Source of the DNA: an uncultured bacterium | GTDB taxonomy: Bacteria; Bacillota; Clostridia; Lachnospirales; Lachnospiraceae | Direction: 5' to 3' | DNA: 64,000 bases | NCBI GenBank assembly: GCA_947383005.1 | Contig: CANDBT010000019.1 | Location: 19,221-83,220, forward strand | Shown: one piece after another, positions 27,554 to 35,623 of the stretch | How positions within the stretch are numbered: position 1 is the stretch's first letter | Layout of the letters: every line of letters begins with the position of its first letter | Program-made: the position numbers and the translations under genes | The notes under the pieces: generated by a model | Databases searched by the model: none | Seen by the model: the letters and a program-made list of their open reading frames with translations, nothing else | What the model was told of the DNA's origin: nothing

Positions 27554-27676
27554 AAGAGGGTCAGGAGCAGACAAGTGAGCACTCCCTATTTGGAAGCTGC
27601 ACACCTTTGAGACAAGCTTAATAAACTTAGGCTTGTGCCACAGGTGTGCAAACACCAGAGAAAGGAGGATGTGTTT

Positions 27677-27850
27677 ATGATTTTCCTCGAAATCCTTAGC
27701 TGTATCGTGAGTATCTTGGTAGGTGTAGTAACATTAACCAAAGAGTGTAAATCTTACATACCGCGCAGTAAAGGACGGACAGTAAAAAACCCATCAGCTA
27801 GCCTGCCAGCACCTGATGGGTCGAGAGACGATTGCGAAAGCAACCGTTGA
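27677..27850 (+). CDS. Small hydrophobic peptide, candidate type I toxin
   Basis: A 57-aa ORF with a very strong AAAGGAGG site 8 nt before its ATG. Residues 1-20 (MIFLEILSCIVSILVGVVTL) form a single membrane helix, followed by a basic segment KECKSYIPRSKGR and a polar tail. Size, single helix, basic tail and the antisense RNA over its 3' end match the layout of type I toxins such as TxpA and BsrG. No sequence relation to those families is claimed. The last 20 or so codons are read through RNA hairpins, so a shorter functional peptide is possible. Function is inferred from architecture alone. Confidence 0.6.
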   Translation: MIFLEILSCIVSILVGVVTLTKECKSYIPRSKGRTVKNPSASLPAPDGSRDDCESNR

Positions 27851-27889
27851 TCGTCCAAGGGGTGGCAGCAACACCGCCACCCTTTTTAC
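27783..27889 (-). ncRNA. Predicted antisense RNA (candidate antitoxin) over the toxin 3' end
   Basis: On the minus strand a consensus promoter, TTGACT (27919-27924), 17-bp spacer, TATGAT (27896-27901), predicts a start near 27889. A terminator follows: ACCCATCAG/CTGATGGGT arms (27813-27821 with 27789-27797) and six T. The RNA of about 107 nt would be fully complementary to the last third of the toxin mRNA, including its terminator. Confidence 0.6.
27860..27887 (+). terminator. Terminator of the candidate toxin mRNA
   Basis: GGGTGGC (27860-27866) pairs with GCCACCC (27876-27882), followed by TTTTT. This is a textbook intrinsic terminator 10 bp after the ORF stop. Confidence 0.85.
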
Positions 27890-27895
27890 AAGTTC

Positions 27896-27924
27896 ATCAT
27901 AGCATGGTAAAAACCTAAAGTCAA
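27896..27924 (-). promoter_or_regulatory. Consensus promoter of the antisense RNA
   Basis: TTGACT, 17 bp, TATGAT on the minus strand. A second TTGACT lies 12 bp further upstream. No protein-coding gene starts downstream on this strand, so the promoter best fits an RNA. Confidence 0.65.
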
Positions 27925-27963
27925 GAAAAAGTCAAACTGCCTTTTTCCCTTTAAAACGAATAG

Positions 27964-28155
27964 GTTACTGTTCACAGATACCCTGTGAACGTAACCGCAT
28001 ATGCCCATTTTAAATTGCCTTCGGGTTCTAAGCGCCAGTGGCGCTTGTTTAGAACCGACCGGAACGGAGTGTAGACGGGGCATATGCTTTGCTCCCATAA
28101 TGATATCCGCCCATGGCTAATCAGCGAAGTGATTAGCCATGGTGTGAACAGTAAC
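27964..28155. repeat. Structured element A (192 bp, terminal inverted repeats)
   Basis: Ends are GTTACTGTTCACA (27964-27976) and its complement (28143-28155). Internal arms: GCATATGCCC (27997) with 28078-28087, GGTTCT (28024) with AGAACC (28051), and CCATGGCTAATCA with its complement near 28112-28142. The core has AAGCGCCAGTGGCGCTT (28030-28046) and GACCGGAACGGAGTGTAGA (28057-28075). A near-identical inverted copy lies at 30714-30910. Confidence 0.88.
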
Positions 28156-28162
28156 ACGAATG

Positions 28163-28193
28163 GTAACAGTTCAGATAACCCTTGAACTGTTAC
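28163..28193. repeat. Short inverted repeat D2
   Basis: GTAACAGTTCA and TGAACTGTTAC arms of 11 nt around a 9-nt loop, immediately after element A. The ends match the D1/D5 element ends. The gap from 28194 to 28426 holds nothing else recognisable. Confidence 0.75.
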
Positions 28194-28426
28194 AACGAAT
28201 GTCCATCCTTGCCACTACAAGCTTCTTAAACGGAAGCAGAGCCGCAAAAGGCAAGGTCAGATATCCGAAGCGGGAATCAGAAGTACGGGGAATCAGAGAT
28301 TGGAAAAGTTGTATATGGAACGCACGCAATTAAACAGATAGTAAGAGAAAATCACCAAAATCCATGAAATCAAACCTAAAAAGTACACAAAAACACCTGC
28401 CAACTTGACAGATGTCCCTGCTTTAG

Positions 28427-28500
28427 TAGCGGAAGGGAGATTTGAACTCTCGACACCACGGGTATGAACCGTGTGCTCTAGCCAACTGAGCTATTCCGCC
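28427..28500 (-). tRNA. tRNA-Met (CAU)
   Basis: A 74-nt cloverleaf on the minus strand: acceptor GGCGGAA with TTCCGCT plus discriminator A (last pair G-U), D-arm GCTC/GAGC, anticodon stem CACGG/CCGTG with loop TTCATAC (CAU), T-loop TTCAAAT. CCA is not encoded. It resembles elongator Met tRNAs of Clostridia. The T-stem GAGAG/CTCCC has one A-C mismatch. Confidence 0.92.
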
Positions 28501-28579
28501 ATTTTCTTGTTGTTTTTTGACTGCTCTGTTAGTATATCTTTTCTTGGTAAAATTGTCAAGTATTTTTTGAATTTTTTTT

Positions 28580-28608
28580 GTAACAGTTCAGACGGGTATC
28601 TGTGAACG
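28580..28608. repeat. Degenerate D-type hairpin upstream of pyrB
   Basis: GTAACAGTTCAGACGG start as in D1/D5, with an imperfect complement TCTGTGAACGG. Just before it lies a T-rich run (28561-28579) after the tRNA. Confidence 0.6.
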
Positions 28609-28638
28609 GTTTTCTTACGCTTCTTTGATAAAAACTAC

Positions 28639-28667
28639 TGGAAATCCGTCACCAAATCATATATAAT
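28639..28667 (+). promoter_or_regulatory. Possible pyrB promoter
   Basis: TATAAT at 28662-28667 with a weak -35, TGGAAA, 17 bp upstream. No PyrR-type attenuator was recognised in the short leader. Confidence 0.45.
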
Positions 28668-28707
28668 AAACCCGAAAACGTAAATCAAGCATCAAAGGAG
28701 AATCTTT

Positions 28708-29631
28708 ATGAGACACATGTTAAATCCACTTGATTTTTCGGTAGAAGAGATTGACCGGCTGTTGGCTTTAGCGACGGACATTGAACACAATCCCTCTAAA
28801 TATGCCCATGTCTGTGATGGCAAAAAATTAGCGACCCTATTTTACGAACCAAGTACCCGAACCCGCCTCAGTTTCGAATCCGCAATGTTAAATCTCGGTG
28901 GCAGCGTACTTGGTTTTTCTTCGGCTGATTCCAGCTCTGCTGCCAAAGGAGAAAGCGTTGCCGACACCATTCGGGTGATTTCCTGCTATGCGGATATCGC
29001 TGCCATGCGCCATCCAAAAGAAGGCGCCGCCCTGGTAGCCTCCCAGTATTCCCGTATCCCGGTAATCAATGCAGGGGACGGCGGGCACCAGCACCCGACA
29101 CAGACATTGACCGACCTGCTGACTATCCGTTCCCTGACCGGGCGCTTAAGGGATATGACTGTGGGCCTCTGCGGCGACTTAAAATTTGGCCGTACTGTTC
29201 ATTCGTTAATCAATGCCATGGTCCGTTATCCGGGCATACGTTTTGTATTGATTTCCCCTGATGAACTGCGAGTCCCCAGCTACATTCATGAGGATGTATT
29301 AAAAGCCAACCATGTGGAATTCGAAGAAGTCAACAACCTGGATGAAGCCATGTCTAAGTTGGACATCCTTTATATGACCCGTGTTCAAAGGGAACGTTTT
29401 TTCAATGAGGACGACTATATCCGCTTAAAAGACAGCTACATTTTAGACAAGAAAAAAATGAAACTTGCCAAAAAAGATATGTTTGTCCTTCACCCTCTTC
29501 CCCGGGTCAATGAGATATCCACCGAAGTGGACAAAGACCCCCGGGCCGCCTATTTTAAACAGGTGCAGTACGGCGTCTATGTGCGGATGGCATTGATCAT
29601 GACATTATTGGAGGTGGAAAAGCCATGTTAA
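28708..29631 (+). CDS. pyrB: Aspartate carbamoyltransferase catalytic subunit
   Basis: Pyrimidine synthesis enzyme of 307 aa that joins carbamoyl phosphate and aspartate. The carbamoyl phosphate site is [13 protein letters not shown]; the aspartate side has [14 protein letters not shown] and [10 protein letters not shown]. Length is typical of the E. coli-type catalytic chain. AAAGGAG lies 7 nt before the ATG. It overlaps pyrI by 7 bp, so the two chains are made together as a regulated holoenzyme. Confidence 0.97.
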   Translation: MRHMLNPLDFSVEEIDRLLALATDIEHNPSKYAHVCDGKKLATLFYEPSTRTRLSFESAMLNLGGSVLGFSSADSSSAAKGESVADTIRVISCYADIAAMRHPKEGAALVASQYSRIPVINAGDGGHQHPTQTLTDLLTIRSLTGRLRDMTVGLCGDLKFGRTVHSLINAMVRYPGIRFVLISPDELRVPSYIHEDVLKANHVEFEEVNNLDEAMSKLDILYMTRVQRERFFNEDDYIRLKDSYILDKKKMKLAKKDMFVLHPLPRVNEISTEVDKDPRAAYFKQVQYGVYVRMALIMTLLEVEKPC

Positions 29632-30050
29632 ATATCAGCGGATTAAAAGAAGGGATTGTTCTTGACCACATCGAAGCCGGCAAAAGTTTAGATATTTACT
29701 ACCACTTGGGACTGGACAAGCTGGAATGCCCGGTAGCCATCATCAAAAATGCCCGCAGCAACAAAATGGGACGGAAAGATATTATCAAAATCGAGAATCC
29801 TATGGAAAACCTGAATTTAGAAATTCTGGGCTATATCGACCATAATATTACGATCAATATCATTCAAGACAGTAAAATCGTCGAGAAAAAACGGCTGAGC
29901 CTGCCAAAGAAAATTACCAATGTAATTAAATGCAAAAATCCCCGGTGCATTACTTCTGTCGAGCAGGAACTTCCTCACGTATTCTACCTGGCCGACGAAA
30001 AAAAGGAACTTTATCGGTGCTTATATTGTGAAGAAAAATACAGTGAGTGA
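29625..30050 (+). CDS. pyrI: Aspartate carbamoyltransferase regulatory subunit
   Basis: Regulatory chain of 141 aa that binds CTP/ATP and links catalytic trimers. The N-terminal allosteric domain is followed by a Zn ribbon (CKNPRC and YRCLYC, residues about 104-137) that contacts PyrB. Presence of pyrI indicates allosteric feedback control. The ATG follows GGAGG within the end of pyrB. A hairpin at 30068-30094 follows the stop. Confidence 0.96.
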   Translation: MLNISGLKEGIVLDHIEAGKSLDIYYHLGLDKLECPVAIIKNARSNKMGRKDIIKIENPMENLNLEILGYIDHNITINIIQDSKIVEKKRLSLPKKITNVIKCKNPRCITSVEQELPHVFYLADEKKELYRCLYCEEKYSE

Positions 30051-30067
30051 TACCTATTTGCAAAAAA

Positions 30068-30150
30068 TCGAGTAGGGGAGTCTATTTCCCCTGCTCATCT
30101 TGCGGAGAGTTTTTTGTATCATAGGGCGCACTTTCCTATGATACAAAAAC
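30068..30150 (+). repeat. Hairpins of the E family after pyrI
   Basis: CGAGTAGGGGA pairs with TTCCCCTGCTC (30068-30094), then TATCATAGG..CCTATGATA (about 30117-30145). They match pieces of the elements at 23738, 35624 and 54633 and may serve as a terminator for pyrBI. Confidence 0.65.
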
Positions 30151-30169
30151 AGCGTCAAGCGATCGGCAG

Positions 30170-30679
30170 TCATCTTTTCCGCTGTTCGATTTGTTCCGTA
30201 ATATAGTTCTCCATGTTTTCTTTTGCTATACCTAAAGGGATCTCCAGCTCCGAATACAGATAATTCTCAGCCATATGCAAATATTTTTTGTCCGTAGAAG
30301 TAATCTTTTTCCCTTGGGCGTTCCTCTGTTTTTTCCTCACATACAAAGTTTTGATAATCCTGACCCATTCTTTACAATCACAAGATTTCATGCAAGCCTT
30401 GTATTGCGCTTCCCGCAGTTTTTCATTTCGAATCCATAATTCCTCAATATCTGGAATCTGCTCTATCAATCTTGAAGCTTCCTCTTTGGTAAGAATCGAC
30501 CGCATGTAGGCTTTCTCACTATCCACAGGAGTAAATATCTTCCCGCCTTTCTGGTCAGAAGGTTTCAACACATAAAACAGGCGGTCTCTGGGAACCCCTT
30601 TCATATCCATGGTTACAATATCTTCTACCTGACAAACGCCTGAACCGCCATATATAATATATTCTCCCTTTTCAAACAT
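30170..30679 (-). CDS. CarD/CdnL family transcriptional regulator
   Basis: Protein of 169 aa. The N-terminal CarD RNA polymerase-interacting domain (FEKGEYIIYGGSGVCQVEDI; FYVLKP; IFTPVDSEKAYMRSILTKEEA) is followed by a helical C-terminal half with basic and Cys-containing stretches (ACMKSCDCKEW). Relatives bind the RNA polymerase beta lobe and stabilise promoter opening. The ATG at 30679 has GGGAAGG upstream. Upstream lies element B, which separates it from the HAD gene. Confidence 0.88.
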   Translation of the reverse strand: MFEKGEYIIYGGSGVCQVEDIVTMDMKGVPRDRLFYVLKPSDQKGGKIFTPVDSEKAYMRSILTKEEASRLIEQIPDIEELWIRNEKLREAQYKACMKSCDCKEWVRIIKTLYVRKKQRNAQGKKITSTDKKYLHMAENYLYSELEIPLGIAKENMENYITEQIEQRKR

Positions 30680-30713
30680 GCAATACCTTCCCTTTCCCGT
30701 ATTGTACAATCTC

Positions 30714-30910
30714 CGTTACTGTTCACACCATGGCTAATCACTCCGCTGATTAGCCATAGGCAGATATCATTATGGGAGCAAAGCATATGCCCCCGTCTAC
30801 ACTCCGTTCCGGTCGGTTCTAAACAAGCGCCACTGGCGCTTAGAACCCGATGGCAATTTAATATGGGCATATGCGGTTACGTCCACAGGGTACCTGCGCG
30901 AACGTAACCA
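30714..30910. repeat. Structured element B (inverted copy of element A)
   Basis: Its reverse complement matches 27964-28155 with few differences, including the core pieces (30825-30841 and 30796-30814) and all stems. It lies upstream of the CarD-like gene. Confidence 0.88.
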
Positions 30911-30928
30911 ATCTCCGCAAAAACTTGC

Positions 30929-30955
30929 AGCAGTTCAGATAACGTTCGAACTGCT
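30929..30955. repeat. Short inverted repeat D4 overlapping the HAD gene end
   Basis: AGCAGTTC (30929-30936) pairs with GAACTGCT (30948-30955). The same hairpin type follows element A at 28163. The stop of the HAD gene lies inside it. Confidence 0.6.
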
Positions 30956-31598
30956 ACAAAAACTTCACAATATCCTCTGCCTTTTCGGCTATGTATTCCG
31001 CTCCGGCCCGTTCCAGCTCTTCATTACTGCCATAACCATAGAGAACACCTATGGTTTCCAGTCCGTTCTTTCTGGCGCCATAGACATCATGTTCCCTGTC
31101 ACCTACCATTATTGCCTTTTCTGGCTCAATCACATTACATGCCTGAAGCACATAACGAATCACGTCGGCCTTGTTGACCCGTCTGTCATCCAATGTCGCG
31201 CCGCCGACAAAATCAAAATACCGGACTAAATGGAAATGTTCCAACACCCTTTTTGCCGCAGTCTCAGGCTTTGATGTCGCAAGCGCCAAAAAATATCCTC
31301 TGCCTTTCAGGCATTCCAGCATCCAGGGGACTCCCGGGTAAACCCGATTCTCAAAAATACCCTGCCGGTCAAAATATTCCCTGTATATTTCCACACCTTC
31401 CAATGCCTTTTTTTCATCGAACCCGTAATATTTCATCAAGCTGTCCTTTAATGGCGGCCCCAGCCACGGACGTAGCCGACTGCGGTTTTCTACCGAAATC
31501 CCATAATAAGCCAGCATATATTCAATAGAATTCATAATTCCTTCCTGGGAATCGGTCAGCGTCCCGTCCAGATCAAATAGTACACAGCTTTTCTTCAT
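30954..31598 (-). CDS. HAD superfamily phosphatase (phosphoglycolate phosphatase/5'-nucleotidase-like)
   Basis: Phosphatase of 214 aa with motif I VLFDLDGTLTDS, motif II ATSKPETAAKRVL and motif IV IMVGDREHDVYGARKNG. The cap domain (about 16-80) is of the C1 type. Substrates in this subfamily are phosphoglycolate, nucleotides or sugar phosphates, which sequence cannot resolve. The ATG at 31598 follows AAGGGGACGGGA; a longer frame starts at 31631. Confidence 0.9.
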   Translation of the reverse strand: MKKSCVLFDLDGTLTDSQEGIMNSIEYMLAYYGISVENRSRLRPWLGPPLKDSLMKYYGFDEKKALEGVEIYREYFDRQGIFENRVYPGVPWMLECLKGRGYFLALATSKPETAAKRVLEHFHLVRYFDFVGGATLDDRRVNKADVIRYVLQACNVIEPEKAIMVGDREHDVYGARKNGLETIGVLYGYGSNEELERAGAEYIAEKAEDIVKFL

Positions 31599-31639
31599 TC
31601 CCGTCCCCTTTTCCCTCCAATATATGAGCACCTATATGG

Positions 31640-31671
31640 GGAGACCGGGAATCCTGCGATCCCCGGTCTCC
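31640..31671 (-). terminator. Hairpin after PEP carboxykinase gene
   Basis: GGAGACCGGG (31640-31649) pairs with CCCGGTCTCC (31662-31671), 26 bp after the pckA stop. There is no T-run, so it may only stabilise the 3' end. Confidence 0.5.
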
Positions 31672-31696
31672 GTCTAGTCCAATGTCCTGCTATAGT

Positions 31697-33394
31697 TTAA
31701 GCCAGCTCATCCACTACCTTCTGAATGGCAGCCAAAGCATCATCCGGAAGCTTGTCGTAGCCTTCTTTTGCCACAGCAAACTCCTTAATCTCATTGACAC
31801 GGTCATTCATACGAGCCTTCAACTGGCTGACATAATCCGCATCATTCATATCCGGCACAAAGCCTTCCCAATCCAGAATTTCAATATCCGAGAACGGACC
31901 CCATTTATGGAAATCGGCTTTGCCCTCAACAATCGCTTCCAGAATACCAAGCGTATCGGAAGGTTTTACTTTCTTGCCCATAAAATCGCCGGTGTTGACG
32001 ATATAGCAATCTACATTCTTCTCCTCAACCAGCTTTTTGAACTTCTCATAGTCGTTAGCCAGCGGATAGGTACGGAATGGGTTTGCATAGGGAACCACAA
32101 CCAGCTTATTGGGATCTACGCCAGGAGCCAGACGCTCTGCCGAAGAACGCTTGGTAGCCAGGGTTGCGCCCATAACGGAAGCCAAAGAAGCCCCTTTAAG
32201 CTTCACTACCGGCGGAATGGTCGGATCTTTCATAATCCAGAAAATCGCATTAACCGGAGCATCAATTTTGTCAACCCGGTTGGGGGACCACAATTTGGAC
32301 TTGATCGCACGACCATTGCCATTGCGGATATCTTCCGTTACCAACTGAAGCTTACCCTCCTCATCGAGAGTAGCCGAACAGTTCTGGGCAGTCAGCAGAT
32401 ACTTATTGTCGTCACAGCCGGTCGGATAATCTGCGGTTTTGTCAAAATACGTCGGTTCCAAAGCGATAGATGCACAAGTATCCGTATTAATAATGAACGC
32501 ATCATCATGCAAAACCTTAATCTCATATTTGCCGCCATGCTTTGCATGCGTCAGGGTAGACTTACCGGAACCGGACAGGCCGTAAACAGAAGCTACATAT
32601 TTGCTGCCGTCAGCCAGGGTGTATTCTTTCTGTCCGCCGTGGCAGGAAGCATAGCCATTGCGGTTGGCAATAGCCCAGGCCATAGTCAAAGTGCCTTTCT
32701 TATGCTCGCCAAAATATCTCATACCCAGGATGCATGCACAGTTAGTCTCTGTATTGAAATAGCACAAAGTCTTCTTCTGCGGGTCAGACAGACAGTCCAG
32801 AGACACGTTAGGGCGATCGGAGCCAGTCCACTGAGGATCGGAGAAAATATAAATGTCCGCTTCTTTGCCATCGCCTACGGCTTTGGAATTCTTATACATC
32901 TTCACATACTCATCAGACATATACTGGAAATTCAGCATCCAGTTGTACATGATATTTTCTTCGCCCTCCGGAATCAACAAATGAGCCTTCACCATAAACT
33001 CCGGATCCAAGCCTACAAAAACTTCCGCATGGTACATGGTCTTCCAGCGGGACTCATAGACTGCGTCCATAGCGACAATGTCCAGGGCATTGCAATTTAC
33101 GCCAGGTTCGCCGGCAATACGGCGTGCAGTAGCATAACGGCCGGTAATAGCGCCATCATTAAACAGCAACACTTTGGCGTCCTTTTCCAGTCCGAACTCC
33201 TCACCGCGATAAACCGGCATGTCCGTCACTATTGTTCCAGGAGAATTTTTTGCTAATTCATACGCTTCCTTCAGGGTATTTACCTTTACCACATTATTCC
33301 CATAGAAAGCCGCCTCAATAATGGACCTGGTCTTAGAAAAGCCTGTCTTTCCTTTTCCAATCTCGCTGATTGGATAATACGCTTTCGTTGCCAT
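31697..33394 (-). CDS. pckA: Phosphoenolpyruvate carboxykinase (ATP)
   Basis: Enzyme of 565 aa interconverting oxaloacetate + ATP with PEP + CO2 + ADP. The kinase P-loop is GLSGSGKSTL; KHGGKYEIKVLHDDAF carries metal-binding residues. It is about 25-30 residues longer than the E. coli enzyme. AAGGAGG lies 8 nt before the ATG. In gut anaerobes it often runs in the carboxylating direction, and it shares the oxaloacetate node with the decarboxylase operon at 2.8-8.2 kb. Confidence 0.96.
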   Translation of the reverse strand: MATKAYYPISEIGKGKTGFSKTRSIIEAAFYGNNVVKVNTLKEAYELAKNSPGTIVTDMPVYRGEEFGLEKDAKVLLFNDGAITGRYATARRIAGEPGVNCNALDIVAMDAVYESRWKTMYHAEVFVGLDPEFMVKAHLLIPEGEENIMYNWMLNFQYMSDEYVKMYKNSKAVGDGKEADIYIFSDPQWTGSDRPNVSLDCLSDPQKKTLCYFNTETNCACILGMRYFGEHKKGTLTMAWAIANRNGYASCHGGQKEYTLADGSKYVASVYGLSGSGKSTLTHAKHGGKYEIKVLHDDAFIINTDTCASIALEPTYFDKTADYPTGCDDNKYLLTAQNCSATLDEEGKLQLVTEDIRNGNGRAIKSKLWSPNRVDKIDAPVNAIFWIMKDPTIPPVVKLKGASLASVMGATLATKRSSAERLAPGVDPNKLVVVPYANPFRTYPLANDYEKFKKLVEEKNVDCYIVNTGDFMGKKVKPSDTLGILEAIVEGKADFHKWGPFSDIEILDWEGFVPDMNDADYVSQLKARMNDRVNEIKEFAVAKEGYDKLPDDALAAIQKVVDELA

Positions 33395-33530
33395 TTCTAC
33401 ATCCTCCTTAACTAAACGTTCATCAAAATGTCATCAAAACGAAAATCTTCTTTATTATCTCATTTTGTGAAATAAAAGTCAATGATAATTCTTAAGAAAA
33501 AGAAAAAAATATATAGACCTGTTTAAATCA

Positions 33531-33560
33531 TTGCCAAATTTCCTGATTTTATGCTATAAT
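33531..33560 (+). promoter_or_regulatory. Promoter of the pectinesterase gene
   Basis: TTGCCA (33531-33536), 18-bp spacer, TATAAT (33555-33560), 41 bp before the start codon. Confidence 0.6.
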
Positions 33561-33600
33561 TCTTTATCATTGTCACAAAATTGTAAGCGAGGCAATATTC

Positions 33601-34602
33601 ATGAATATAATTTACCACATTTCCCCAGACGGCAGCGGCGGCTTTTCCACCATCACCCAGGCATTGAATGCCCTGGCCGCCGCCGACAAATCAATCCAGG
33701 CCGGCTCTTTTATCCGCAGTCCTTCCCTTCCGCCTGCCATATTTTTTTTGCATGACGGAATTTATAACGAACAGCTCGCCATCACCCGCCCATACCTCAC
33801 CTTCATAGGGGAATCCGCCGAAAATACCATTTTAACCTGCGGCTTATATGCCCGAATGCCTCATGATGATATCGGAAAACTGGGAACCTTCCGCAGTTAT
33901 TCCTGTCTGATCGACACCCATGATTTTACGGCCAAAAACCTCACCTTCCAAAACAGCGCCGGAAGCGGCCCGGATGTAGGGCAAGCTTTAGCCGTTTATG
34001 CCGACGGAGATCGCCTGACTTTTGAAAACTGCCGGTTTTTGGGCGGGCAGGATACGTTATTTACCGGTCCTCTTCCTCCTTTTGAATACGAACCTAACGG
34101 ATTTATAGGCCCCAAACAATTTTCTCCCCGCATAGCCGGCCGCCATTATTATAAAAATTGTTACCTGGAAGGAGATATCGATTTTGTTTTCGGCGGAGCC
34201 ACAGCCTATTTTGAAGATTGCCGGTTCCATTCCAAAAATATCGGACGCAAAATCAACAGTTATGTGACGGCAGCCTCCACTCCTTTGGGACAAGCTTATG
34301 GCTATGTCATGGAAAATTGCCGGTTTACTGGCGATTGCCCGCCTCATACCGCCTACCTTGGGCGGCCCTGGCGGGAATATGCCCAAACCGTACTTATCAA
34401 CTGTTACATTGGCCCTCATATCTGTGAAGAAGGATGGCATGACTGGGGCAAAAACCAAGCCAGGCAAACGGTTCTGTACGCCGAATATCAAAGCTATGGC
34501 CCGTCATCCAATCCGCAAAAACGCGCTCCCTGGATACATATCCTTACTTCCCGGGAAGTTTCCCACTATACAAAGGAAGCCGTCCTGGGAAAGGATTTTT
34601 AA
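33601..34602 (+). CDS. Pectinesterase family protein (no signal peptide)
   Basis: Right-handed beta-helix carbohydrate esterase of 333 aa (CE8) that removes methyl esters from pectin. Family motifs: GGQDTLF (first catalytic Asp region), DIDFVFGGATAYFEDC (second Asp) and YLGRPWREYAQ (Arg). The protein starts directly with MNIIYHISPDGSGGF, so it should be cytoplasmic and act on imported oligogalacturonides (inference). GAGG lies 9 nt before the ATG. No other pectin genes adjoin. Confidence 0.9.
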   Translation: MNIIYHISPDGSGGFSTITQALNALAAADKSIQAGSFIRSPSLPPAIFFLHDGIYNEQLAITRPYLTFIGESAENTILTCGLYARMPHDDIGKLGTFRSYSCLIDTHDFTAKNLTFQNSAGSGPDVGQALAVYADGDRLTFENCRFLGGQDTLFTGPLPPFEYEPNGFIGPKQFSPRIAGRHYYKNCYLEGDIDFVFGGATAYFEDCRFHSKNIGRKINSYVTAASTPLGQAYGYVMENCRFTGDCPPHTAYLGRPWREYAQTVLINCYIGPHICEEGWHDWGKNQARQTVLYAEYQSYGPSSNPQKRAPWIHILTSREVSHYTKEAVLGKDF

Positions 34603-34621
34603 AACCATCAAACCATTATGA

Positions 34622-35335
34622 TTATTTAAAAAATTCATGACGCTCATGGCGGAACAGATACGTAAGGCTTCGATCAAACCAGCTTACATTACCTCCTTCA
34701 GAACCTCCCCGGTTCATAAAATAGAGCGCCCCCCGGGAGTAATCCTCCCCCTGCAAAGCCCGGTTTACGGCCTCTATCGTATCCTGAGTAACCGTGCAGG
34801 AGTCCAGGCTGCCATTACTTACGGGTGAAAACTGATGCTTTTGATAGACAACATCGGTAATGCTATCAGGAAATTCCCGGCTTTTTACCCGGTTGATAAT
34901 CACATTGGCCACCAAAATCCGCCCTTTAAGATCACAAATTCCCGCCTCGGCCTCCACAATCCGTTTTAACACTTCATAATCATGAGAGGAACAGACAATA
35001 ACCGAAGAAGCATTTGCATTTGCCTCATGACCGTCAGAGCTGCTTTCCCTTGTCCGGACCGCCTCTTTCATCTGCCGGATTTGCTCCCGTCGTTCCTTCC
35101 ATGCCTCCCTGCGGGCATGTATGCCTTTCGCTATCGTTATACCTGCCAGCTTCTGTCCTTCTTCTATATCCAATGACGAAAATGACGTCTCGGCCTGCGT
35201 AAACTCAAGCGGTATTTCTCCTCTATCCCCGTCTGCATAAGCGACAATCATCGGCTTTTTGCCAGCCATCAATCCTGCGAACACAAACGCCAAAACTGCT
35301 GTCAAAAGAAATCGTCTCTCTGTTTTGTCCTGCAT
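34622..35335 (-). CDS. SleB-like cell wall hydrolase
   Basis: Secreted protein of 237 aa with an N-terminal signal anchor (FLLTAVLAFVFAGLMAG). The C-terminal Hydrolase_2 (SleB) domain (about 125-237) has the catalytic Glu in RIVEAEAGICDLKGRILVA, then NRVKSREFP and ALYFMNRGG. SleB enzymes are spore cortex lytic transglycosylases; similar domains also act in vegetative wall turnover. It runs convergent to the pectinesterase, 19 bp from its stop. Confidence 0.88.
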   Translation of the reverse strand: MQDKTERRFLLTAVLAFVFAGLMAGKKPMIVAYADGDRGEIPLEFTQAETSFSSLDIEEGQKLAGITIAKGIHARREAWKERREQIRQMKEAVRTRESSSDGHEANANASSVIVCSSHDYEVLKRIVEAEAGICDLKGRILVANVIINRVKSREFPDSITDVVYQKHQFSPVSNGSLDSCTVTQDTIEAVNRALQGEDYSRGALYFMNRGGSEGGNVSWFDRSLTYLFRHERHEFFK

Positions 35336-35623
35336 GCTTGCACCTCATCAATTTATCTCTCATATTTTATCAAAAGTGGGAATTTTTCCCAAAAATATCT
35401 CCACTTTCTGCTTCGCACAGTATTATAGTGGGTAAATATAAAATAAGTCAATATGTTCTTAACATTTTTGTCATATCCATCTGATTATTTTATTGCCAAT
35501 TTTCGCATTCTGCCAATTTGATTCATCTTGTTCCTGTTTTTCTTATTTACTTTGTGAAATTTGCAGTTATTTTTTCTTAATAATATTACGAAAATATTTC
35601 TTATTTGTTAAATATTTATAAGA
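35336..35623. other. AT-rich intergenic stretch without recognised gene
   Basis: Very AT-rich, with no ORF having a ribosome site. It should hold the promoter of the SleB-like gene (GTTACTATA-like pieces near 35420), but no clear consensus was found. Confidence 0.5.

Noticed and set aside
31682-33256. A 524-codon open frame on the plus strand, antisense to the PEP carboxykinase gene.
   Set aside because: It has no ribosome site and no recognisable domain; it mirrors the codon bias of the well-supported pckA on the other strand.
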